The notes below the pieces were generated by a model, which was not told where the DNA came from, ran no database searches, and saw nothing but the letters and a program-made list of their open reading frames with translations. Source: QQUD01 sp039029915 (lineage in GTDB: Bacteria > Chloroflexota > Anaerolineae > Promineifilales > Promineifilaceae). From it: DNA of 9,525 nt. Every line of letters starts with the position of its first letter. The stretch's first letter is position 1. The DNA is taken from contig JBCCFD010000323.1 in the NCBI GenBank assembly GCA_039029915.1, positions 1 to 9,525 of the forward strand. Reading direction: 5' to 3'. This document shows, piece by piece, positions 1 to 5,203 of the stretch. Both the position numbers and the translations under genes were made by a program.

Positions 1-708
1 GAAGGGTTTAAGCGTAAAGGGATCACGGTTACGTCGGCTCAAGCGCGTGAACCGATGGGAATGAGCAAGTGGGACCACATCAAAACGCTGGGTCAAATGC
101 CAGCTATTGCGGCGCAGTGGCAAGAAGGACACGGCCGTTCTTTTTCGGATGCTGATGTTGACGAAATGTATGAGGCGTTTGTGCCGGTTTTGCTCGATAT
201 TTTGCCTGAATTTGCCAAAATGATACCGGGCTGTGTCGAAACGGCCGTTTTCCTGCAAGAGCAAGGGATCAAAGTGGCAGGGACAACGGGCTACTTTGAA
301 GAAGCAATGGACATTTGCGTACAAGAAGCCGCCAAACAAGGCTACAAACCCGACAATACCCTATGCGCCACCCAAGTTTCGGCGGGCAGACCAGCCCCTT
401 GGCTGATTTACAATGTGATGAATCAACTTAACGTCTTCCCCCCTTCTGCTGTAGTAAAAGTTGGGGATACAAAACCTGATATTCAAGCTGGTTTAAACGC
501 GGGTGTGTGGACAATTGGGGTGGCTAAGACAGGAAATGAGGTCGGTTTGCCGCTTGAGGCGTTTGAAAAACTGCCTCAAGAAGAGCAAGAAGCCCGAACT
601 ACTAAAGCGAGAGAGACGCTCACCAAAGAAGGGGCCCACTATGTTATTGATTCGGTGTCTGAACTGCCTGCCATTTTGGCGTTGATTGAAAGAAAATTAG
701 CCAGTTAA
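1..708 (+). CDS. phnX: Phosphonoacetaldehyde hydrolase (phosphonatase), 5'-truncated by window edge
   Basis: Hydrolyses phosphonoacetaldehyde to acetaldehyde and phosphate, the second step of 2-aminoethylphosphonate breakdown; cytosolic HAD-superfamily enzyme. The reading frame is open from base 1, so the ATG at 55 is internal. Visible are 235 residues of a family usually near 265-270. Compared with the Bacillus cereus enzyme as I remember it, about 30 N-terminal residues are off the window, including the nucleophilic Asp loop. Seen: the cap-domain signature AREPMGMSKWDHIK (visible residues 15-28), whose Lys at codon 67-69 matches the Schiff-base lysine; then TTGYFEEAMD, the substrate-loop AGRPAPW, and the metal-binding VKVGDTKPDIQAGLNAG. 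The C-terminal GAHYVIDSVSELPAIL is also family-like. The usual partner phnW (transaminase) would have to lie upstream, out of sight. The identification is strong; the start cannot be placed. Confidence 0.93.
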   Translation, partial: EGFKRKGITVTSAQAREPMGMSKWDHIKTLGQMPAIAAQWQEGHGRSFSDADVDEMYEAFVPVLLDILPEFAKMIPGCVETAVFLQEQGIKVAGTTGYFEEAMDICVQEAAKQGYKPDNTLCATQVSAGRPAPWLIYNVMNQLNVFPPSAVVKVGDTKPDIQAGLNAGVWTIGVAKTGNEVGLPLEAFEKLPQEEQEARTTKARETLTKEGAHYVIDSVSELPAILALIERKLAS

Positions 709-711
709 GTA

Positions 712-777
712 TTCCGAAGTTTCTAAATTGAAAACCTTGCTAGATAAAAACTTCGGAACCTCGAGGAAACGAAGTTT
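712..777. repeat. Inverted-repeat cluster downstream of phnX
   Basis: TTCCGAAGTTT (712-722) pairs perfectly with AAACTTCGGAA (748-758) around a 25-nt loop. A third related half, CGAAGTTT (770-777), can pair with AAACTTCG (748-755), so two alternative stems compete for the middle arm. It sits just after the phnX stop and could act at the mRNA 3' end. No T-run follows either stem, so it is not a classical Rho-independent terminator. A degraded dispersed intergenic repeat is the alternative. Confidence 0.6.
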
Positions 778-802
778 ATAGCCGTCGTTTTATTTAAAAG
801 AT

Positions 803-901
803 GGCTCTTTGGGAATTCATGGGATTGACACTAAATGTAAGGTCGAAGCATGCTTCGACCCTACCACAATTACCGATTACCCCTTCAAATCCAAAAGAGC
901 C
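803..901. repeat. MITE/REP-like foldback element with perfect 20-bp central palindrome
   Basis: A 99-bp near-palindromic element. Its ends, 803-823 and 881-901, are inverted repeats matching at 17 of 21 positions (outermost GGCTCTTTGG against CCAAAAGAGCC). Its centre is the perfect 20-bp palindrome GGTCGAAGCATGCTTCGACC (841-860), which extends by GTA/TAC beyond one mismatch to 837-864. The palindrome centre (850.5) nearly coincides with the element centre (852). No convincing target-site duplication flanks it, and there is no ORF of its own. It lies between the convergent phnX and msrA genes, so a role as a bidirectional 3'-end structure is possible. I recall similar GAAGCATGCTTC palindromes dispersed in environmental genomes, but cannot verify this here. 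Confidence 0.6.
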
Positions 902-929
902 AACACAATTTATATTTCATTTTCTTAAG

Positions 930-1472
930 CTACTTCAGCTTATCCTGATACGCTTTCTTGAACTTTCGAACCTTGGGATCAATCACCATACGGCAATAAG
1001 GTTGATACGGATTTTCGTTGAAGTAATTTTGATGATAATCCTCAGCTCCGTAAAACTCACCTAATGATTCAATTTCGGTAACAATCGGATTCGCCCACAA
1101 ATCAGTCGCGTCCGTTTCAGCCTTTGATTGTTCAGCAATCGCTTTTTGTGCCTCGTTGTGATAGTAGATGCCCGATCGGTATTGCGTCCCGACATCTGCC
1201 CCTTGTCGATTAAGCGTTGTGGGGTCGTGCACCCGCCAAAAAATCTCGATTAAATCTGAGTAGCTAATCACGTCAGGATCAAAGGTGATTTGGATCACCT
1301 CATTGTGATTCGTTGTGCCTGTACAAACTTGTTGATAGGTCGGGTTAGGAACGTGACCACCTGTGTAGCCAGATTCGACTTTTTCCACCCCTTTTAAATC
1401 TTGATATACTGCTTCGACGCACCAAAAACAGCCGCCGCCCAATGTTGCTTGTTCTAATTGTTTTTCACTCAT
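930..1472 (-). CDS. msrA: Peptide-methionine (S)-S-oxide reductase MsrA
   Basis: Reduces the S-epimer of methionine sulfoxide in proteins and free methionine back to methionine, using thioredoxin; a cytosolic oxidative-damage repair enzyme. The 180-residue product has the normal single-domain length. The catalytic signature GGGCFWCVEA (residues 12-21) places the nucleophilic Cys at 15 and a second Cys at 18. Other family blocks follow: VESGYTGGHVPNPTYQQVCTG, HNEVIQITFDP, DPTTLNRQGADVGTQYRSGI, and the C-terminal QPYCRMVIDPK with Cys160. Cys18 or Cys160 could be the resolving cysteine. The ATG at 1472 is supported by GTGAGG about eight bases upstream on the minus strand. It stands alone, facing phnX tail-to-tail; no MsrB domain is fused or adjacent. 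A weak promoter-like stretch may lie in the A/T-rich DNA just upstream, but I would not call it. Confidence 0.97.
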   Translation of the reverse strand: MSEKQLEQATLGGGCFWCVEAVYQDLKGVEKVESGYTGGHVPNPTYQQVCTGTTNHNEVIQITFDPDVISYSDLIEIFWRVHDPTTLNRQGADVGTQYRSGIYYHNEAQKAIAEQSKAETDATDLWANPIVTEIESLGEFYGAEDYHQNYFNENPYQPYCRMVIDPKVRKFKKAYQDKLK

Positions 1473-1589
1473 CGTTATGCCTCACTTAGTAAAAACGAAT
1501 ATTTAGTTTCCCTTTTATCGCTCTTACAAACTTGTTGTTTCTACTTAGACGGCCGTTTCCAGCAAACTATTACGGCTTAGGAATAATTT

Positions 1590-1644
1590 TAGCAAAGTTA
1601 CAAACCCGCTATATCGCCCTGCAACTTTGCTACCTTGCAACTCT
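1590..1644. repeat. Inverted repeat and octamer-phased repeats between msrA and guaA
   Basis: TAGCAAAGTT (1590-1599) pairs perfectly with AACTTTGCTA (1623-1632) around 23 nt. It lies directly downstream of the guaA stop on the minus strand, so it may end the xpt-guaA mRNA, but no U-run follows. The right arm is part of three consecutive eight-base units GCAACTTT, GCTACCTT and GCAACTCT (1621-1644), which suggests a short degenerate tandem repeat. The rest of the spacer (1473-1589) holds one ACGGCCGT copy (1549-1556) and nothing else I can name. Confidence 0.5.
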
Positions 1645-3207
1645 CTACTCCCACTCAATCGTTCCGGGTGGCTTCGATGTAATATCCAAAACGACGCGAT
1701 TCACACCTTCAACCTCATTCACAATACGCCGACTGACTTTAGCCAGCAAATCATACGGTAACCGCGCCCAATCGGCCGTCATAAAATCGTCAGTCGTGAC
1801 GGCCCGTAATGCGATCACTTCTTGATAGGTACGGCCGTCTCCCATCACGCCCACGCTTTTCACAGGCAAAAGAACGGCAAACGATTGCTGGGTCCCAGTC
1901 CGCAGCATATTTGCCGCTTGGAGTTCAGACACGAAGATTGCATCTGCTTCCCGCAGGCGTTCCAATCGCGCCCATGTTATCTTACCCAAGCAGCGAATGG
2001 CTAAGCCTGGGCCAGGAAACGGTTGCCGCCACACAATGCTGTCTGGCAATCCCAAAGCCGTGCCCAGCTGCCTAACTTCATCTTTAAATAACATCTTGAG
2101 CGGTTCAACGAGTTGGAACGTCATATCATCTGGCAATCCACCCACATTATGATGCGTTTTGATGACGTGAGCTTCTTTTTTATCCTTGCCAGCACTTTCA
2201 ATCACATCAGGATAGATGGTGCCCTGCGCCAAAAAATCTATTTTCCCAAGCTTGTTGGCTTCCCGCTCAAATAGACGAACAAACTTCTCACCAATAATGC
2301 GCCGTTTTTGTTCAGGATCGGTGATACCGTCTAAGGCTTCCAAATATTCTTCGACCACATTGACGGCTATTAGCTTCATTCCTTGCTCTTTTTCAAAGGT
2401 TTGCACGACCTGTGTGGCTTCGTTTTTGCGGAGCATGCCGTGGTCGACAAATATACAGGTGAGCTGATCCCCAATTGCTTTGTGAATCAGCGCTCCAGCC
2501 ACGGCCGAATCGACCCCGCCGCTAAGCCCCAGCACAACACGGCCGTTTCCAACCTGTTCGCGGATCGAGGCAACTTGAGATTCAATAAAATTATCTGGTG
2601 TCCAATCAGCTGGACAGCCACAAATCTCATGCACAAAATTTTCTAAAATAATACGCCCTTGTGTTGTATGTGCTACTTCCGGGTGAAATTGAACGGAAAA
2701 AATATCCCGCTCAATGTGGCGAGCTGCTGCTAACGGTGAGTTTTCAGAGTGGGCAATCGAGACAAACTGCTCCGGTAAGGCATCCACTTTGTCACCGTGG
2801 CTCATCCAGACCTGTTGATCAAGAATACGGCCGTTGGCCTGCCAATTTTTAAATAAAGGATTATCCACATCATCTACCACAAGTTGGGCTGGACCGTACT
2901 CTCTTCGTTGACTACGCGCAATGCCTCCCCCAAACTTTTGGGCCAACAGCTGCATGCCATAACAAATGCCCAAAACAGGCACACCGCTATCAAGAACATA
3001 CCGAGGCAATGTTGGGGCATTTTCTTCATAAACACTGTTGGGACCACCGCTCAAAATGATCCCGGCTGGTTTCAACGCAAGCACATCGGCCTCAGATGCC
3101 TGCCAAGAAATAAGATGGCTCAATACGTTCGCTTCACGAACGCGCCGAGCAATTAGCTGTGAATATTGAGACCCATAATCAAGAATAACTATCGTTTTTT
3201 GTTCCAT
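1645..3207 (-). CDS. guaA: GMP synthase (glutamine-hydrolysing)
   Basis: Converts XMP, ATP and glutamine to GMP, the last step of guanine nucleotide synthesis; cytosolic. The 520 residues are the full usual length. The N-terminal class I glutamine amidotransferase domain (about 1-195) starts with ILDYGSQYSQLIARR. It has the catalytic triad Cys82 (LGICYGMQ), His175 and Glu177 (FHPEVAHT). The ATP-pyrophosphatase domain has the PP-loop LSGGVDSA (228-235). The C-terminal dimerisation domain ends in the expected VVLDITSKPPGTIEWE. Start: ATG at 3207 fits the family N-terminus, although only a weak A/G-rich stretch (AAAGAAA) precedes it. xpt ends five bases upstream, so translation is probably coupled. 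Both genes belong to one salvage route, xanthine to XMP to GMP. Three ACGGCCGT octamers lie inside (1831, 2539, 2827), each read as GR. Confidence 0.98.
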   Translation of the reverse strand: MEQKTIVILDYGSQYSQLIARRVREANVLSHLISWQASEADVLALKPAGIILSGGPNSVYEENAPTLPRYVLDSGVPVLGICYGMQLLAQKFGGGIARSQRREYGPAQLVVDDVDNPLFKNWQANGRILDQQVWMSHGDKVDALPEQFVSIAHSENSPLAAARHIERDIFSVQFHPEVAHTTQGRIILENFVHEICGCPADWTPDNFIESQVASIREQVGNGRVVLGLSGGVDSAVAGALIHKAIGDQLTCIFVDHGMLRKNEATQVVQTFEKEQGMKLIAVNVVEEYLEALDGITDPEQKRRIIGEKFVRLFEREANKLGKIDFLAQGTIYPDVIESAGKDKKEAHVIKTHHNVGGLPDDMTFQLVEPLKMLFKDEVRQLGTALGLPDSIVWRQPFPGPGLAIRCLGKITWARLERLREADAIFVSELQAANMLRTGTQQSFAVLLPVKSVGVMGDGRTYQEVIALRAVTTDDFMTADWARLPYDLLAKVSRRIVNEVEGVNRVVLDITSKPPGTIEWE

Positions 3208-3212
3208 TTTCT

Positions 3213-3788
3213 TTAATCCGCTAGGTAGATTTTGTGATCATCCATTTTTGCAATAATTGCCGACGAATAAATTGGCACATCCCAAAACGCAAGCAGCTCC
3301 CTTCCCCCTTCAAAAGATTTTTCAACAACGGCCGCAATACCAACTAAAGTAGCTCCCGAACTCTTCACAATCCTAGCTAGCGCATCAATTGTGCGACCAC
3401 TCGCTAAAAAATCATCTACTATTAATATGCGGTCATTCTCAAATAGGAATTCTGGAGAAACCATTAAGGATACTTCATGACCCTTCGTGTGACTCGGGGC
3501 CGTTTCAACAAAAACAGGTTCCTGCATGGTTACGGGCTTCTTCTTTCTTGCATAGACAACAGGGATATTTTTCATCGCTTTGCCAACCATCGCGGCAGGT
3601 ATTAGCCCGCTCACCTCAGCCGTGAGGATTCGAGTTGGTTCATCTTGAGCAAATTGCTCAGCAATGTCTTTACCAACCGCTTCCATTAACACGGCGTCAA
3701 TTTGATGATTCAAAAAGCTATCGATTTTCAGTATCCCATTTCCTAGGTTTTGTCCTTCCGTTAAAATTCTCTCTTTCAACAGCTGCAT
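3213..3788 (-). CDS. xpt: Xanthine phosphoribosyltransferase
   Basis: Transfers the phosphoribosyl group of PRPP to xanthine, giving XMP for purine salvage; a cytosolic dimer in known homologues. The 191 residues match the Bacillus subtilis Xpt length. The start MQLLKERI and ILKIDSFLNHQID (residues 19-31) are characteristic of Xpt rather than adenine phosphoribosyltransferase, the closest alternative. The PRPP-binding loop is ILIVDDFLASGRT (121-133), and AVVEKSF follows as expected. The ATG at 3788 is the only family-compatible start: the in-frame codons above it contain no other start. A GGAG lies 14 bases upstream (rather far), with purine-rich GAAGAAG between. guaA follows after five bases, so XMP made here feeds GuaA directly. 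In several Firmicutes xpt is under a guanine riboswitch; I looked for one here and saw none. Confidence 0.96.
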   Translation of the reverse strand: MQLLKERILTEGQNLGNGILKIDSFLNHQIDAVLMEAVGKDIAEQFAQDEPTRILTAEVSGLIPAAMVGKAMKNIPVVYARKKKPVTMQEPVFVETAPSHTKGHEVSLMVSPEFLFENDRILIVDDFLASGRTIDALARIVKSSGATLVGIAAVVEKSFEGGRELLAFWDVPIYSSAIIAKMDDHKIYLAD

Positions 3789-3824
3789 AAATGTCTTCTT
3801 CTCTCCATGAACAGTATTCTCACC

Positions 3825-3852
3825 TTGTCAATCACTCTTATTCATATATCAT
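3825..3852 (+). promoter_or_regulatory. Candidate sigma70-type promoter within the divergent spacer
   Basis: TTGTCA (3825-3830) and TATCAT (3847-3852) each match the sigma70 consensus at five of six positions, with a 16-base spacer. Transcription would start near 3859, at the base of the inverted repeat 3869-3917. It would yield either a long leader for the prenyl synthetase gene or a separate small RNA. This rests on matrix-like resemblance in A/T-rich DNA only. Confidence 0.3.
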
Positions 3853-3868
3853 TCCGGTCAGGTACTAG

Positions 3869-3917
3869 GTGAGCGGAAAAATTTCGACAGTTTATTCCAA
3901 ATATTTTTTCCGTTCAC
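3869..3917. promoter_or_regulatory. Long inverted repeat in the xpt upstream region
   Basis: GTGAGCGGAAAAATTT (3869-3884) is opposed by AAATATTTTTTCCGTTCAC (3899-3917) across about 14 bases. The single unmatched pair in the GC-rich part is G3873 opposite T3913. It would be a G-U wobble in a plus-strand RNA but an A-C mismatch in a minus-strand RNA, so RNA folding favours a rightward transcript. As DNA it could be a dyad operator for a divergent-promoter regulator. Function is unknown. Confidence 0.5.
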
Positions 3918-3981
3918 ATATTTCCTTGGGAAAGAGGTCTGACCATCAACAGTTATCATTATCCAACAAGAACATTGTGAT

Positions 3982-4006
3982 GGGCAAAAATTGCCCCGCA
4001 ATTTTG
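3982..4006. repeat. Mutually exclusive hairpins
   Basis: GGGCAA (3982-3987) can pair with TTGCCC (3991-3996). Alternatively AAAATTGC (3987-3994) pairs with GCAATTTT (3998-4005) over a CCC loop. The two stems share bases and exclude each other. The second has terminator-like shape in both directions, with A/T outer and G/C inner pairs, but is weak. It could end a short transcript from the 3825-3852 promoter candidate. Confidence 0.35.
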
Positions 4007-4053
4007 ATTATGTGAGTAGCACAAAAGTCATTGTGAAAAAAATCTCAATTTTC

Positions 4054-4082
4054 TTGACGCCGATTTTCCCCTGTTTTATAAT
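4054..4082 (+). promoter_or_regulatory. Sigma70-type promoter of the polyprenyl synthetase gene
   Basis: The -35 box TTGACG (4054-4059) and a perfect -10 box TATAAT (4077-4082) are separated by exactly 17 bases. The predicted transcription start is near 4089, giving a leader of about 45-50 bases before the ATG at 4136. This is the best-matched promoter in the window. Confidence 0.75.
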
Positions 4083-4135
4083 TAAGTTACAAACCGTTCA
4101 AAAAATATTGAAAGTTATGAACAAAGGTGGGGATT

Positions 4136-5071
4136 ATGGTCACCAATTATGTTGAAAAAGGGTTAGAAGCCGTCGAAAAGCAGTTAGAGACGGTCGTAGA
4201 AAGCGAAGTAGAATTATTACAAGACGCAGGTCTTCACATTATCACCTCCGGTGGCAAGCGATTGCGCCCACGCCTTGGCATATTAGCTTACTTAGCAACA
4301 GGCAATACAGATTATGATGCGGTTGTACCTATGGCAGCCGCTGTTGAAATGGTTCATACAGCCACGTTGGTTCACGATGATATCAACGATCACAGCTTAA
4401 CCCGCCGCGGTAAAGCTACCATTCACGCAAAGTGGGGTCGAACATTTGCCCTTCTGACAGGGGATTTTCTCTTCACGAAGGTGTATGAAATGATGGCACC
4501 CTATGGTGGGGTCTACAATGTCATCATGGCTGATGCCTGCCGAAAATTAGTAGAAGGCGAAACACTTCAAGCCGCTGCTGCAAAATCGGGGGATATGGAT
4601 CGTGAAACCTATAAAAGCATCATCAGCTTGAAAACAGCCAGCCTCTTTGAAGCGTCCGCCAAGATGGCCGCTATCTATGGTGGCGCTGATGAAACTGTCG
4701 TTACTGCTTTAGGGGATTACGCTTACAATTTGGGACTTTGCTTCCAAATTGTCGATGATATTTTAGATATCGTTGGTGATCCTGAAGCAATGGGCAAGCC
4801 GATCGGCACTGACTTAGCTCAAAATCGAGGCGTTATGGTTTCACAAAACGGGGGAACGGCCGTTGCTGAAGCCCCGGCCGTCGAGGTTGACGATGATCCA
4901 ATTGCTGCTCTCATGGCTAAACTTCGCGATTCAGGTGCTGTTGAAGTAGCACGGCTCCAAGCTCACGAAATGGGCGAACGCGCGCGCCAAGCGCTTGTCC
5001 CCGTCCCGGACTCAATCTACAAGCAAGATATGCTTGACTTGATTGATCTCGTTTTAGATCGAGACAATTAA
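4136..5071 (+). CDS. Polyprenyl diphosphate synthase (trans-isoprenyl diphosphate synthase family)
   Basis: Chain-elongating prenyltransferase that adds isopentenyl diphosphate to allylic diphosphates, probably making a long chain for a quinone tail; chain length cannot be read reliably. The 311 residues include GGKRLRPR (39-46), the first Asp-rich motif DDIND (81-85) within VHDDINDHSLTRRGK, the GD at 109-110, the KTASLFEAS block (166-174), and the second Asp-rich motif DDILD (207-211) followed by GKPIGTDL (220-227). I chose ATG 4136 over the in-frame GTG at 4127, because the GTG is part of the ribosome binding site AAAGGTGG and would leave itself without one. Oddity: after GTDL, the family's usual G-x-x-TLP-x-x stretch is absent. 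It is replaced by NRGVMVSQNGG and a low-complexity TAVAEAPAVEVDDD (241-254) before a normal-looking helical C-terminus. It has its own promoter and is divergent from xpt. Confidence 0.93.
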   Translation: MVTNYVEKGLEAVEKQLETVVESEVELLQDAGLHIITSGGKRLRPRLGILAYLATGNTDYDAVVPMAAAVEMVHTATLVHDDINDHSLTRRGKATIHAKWGRTFALLTGDFLFTKVYEMMAPYGGVYNVIMADACRKLVEGETLQAAAAKSGDMDRETYKSIISLKTASLFEASAKMAAIYGGADETVVTALGDYAYNLGLCFQIVDDILDIVGDPEAMGKPIGTDLAQNRGVMVSQNGGTAVAEAPAVEVDDDPIAALMAKLRDSGAVEVARLQAHEMGERARQALVPVPDSIYKQDMLDLIDLVLDRDN

Positions 5072-5083
5072 CAATAATTAATA

Positions 5084-5157
5084 ACCAGTATTCAGGTATC
5101 AGTATTCGGCAACGAGAGGTCGTCATGGCGTTGCGAAACTGAATACTGAATACTGGT
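5084..5157. repeat. Foldback repeat built from heptamers
   Basis: ACCAGTATTCAG (5084-5095) is a perfect 12-bp inverted repeat of CTGAATACTGGT (5146-5157). The pairing continues inward with small bulges (GTATCAGT... against ...ACTGAATAC, then TTCGGCAA against TTGCGAA). The left arm reads in phase as CAGTATT, CAGGTAT, CAGTATT (5086-5106) and the right arm as TGAATAC twice. It separates the prenyl synthetase stop from the Clp-like gene; CTTTT follows, so it may also stop transcription. It looks like a dispersed repeat unit rather than a unique regulatory site. Confidence 0.6.
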
Positions 5158-5203
5158 CTTTTAAACCCTTCCCCCGAATCTACATTCCCTATAAAATAAG
5201 GTC

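Larger units (their letters stand above)
3789..4135. other. Divergent intergenic region between xpt and the prenyl synthetase gene
   Basis: A 347-bp A/T-rich region between oppositely transcribed genes. It holds a strong rightward promoter (4054-4082), a weaker rightward promoter candidate (3825-3852), and the long inverted repeat 3869-3917 nested inside a six-base outer pair GGTCAG/CTGACC (3856-3861 and 3939-3944). It also holds a small TTTCC/GGAAA hairpin (3921-3933), competing hairpins at 3982-4006, and a direct repeat CATTGTGA (3973-3980 and 4029-4036). I found no convincing promoter for xpt on the minus strand and no ORF or tRNA. Confidence 0.7.

Noticed and set aside
712..758. Rho-independent terminator of phnX
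   Set aside because: The stem is good but no T-run follows on either strand; kept only as an inverted repeat.
801..1064. Plus-strand open frame covering the foldback element and the msrA 3' end
   Set aside because: It crosses a palindromic repeat and the msrA coding strand; no family features.
1321..1537. Direct repeat TACAAACTTGTTG (in msrA and its upstream spacer)
   Set aside because: One 13-base repeat pair is about what chance gives in 9.5 kb.
1809..3156. Plus-strand open frames inside guaA, and other frames opposite the named genes
   Set aside because: They overlap highly conserved enzymes, resemble no family and lack ribosome binding sites; they are shadow frames.
3905..4100. PurR PurBox
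   Set aside because: The repeated CCGTTCA (3910-3916, 4094-4100) superficially resembles the PurBox core CCGAAC but differs at the central bases on both strands.
3789..4126. Guanine/purine riboswitch upstream of xpt
   Set aside because: The conserved aptamer core (TATGG ... TCTACC ... TAAA) was not found on the minus strand; the hairpins present have a different layout.
4127..4135. GTG 4127 as start of the prenyl synthetase gene
   Set aside because: The GTG lies inside the ribosome binding site AAAGGTGG that serves the ATG at 4136.
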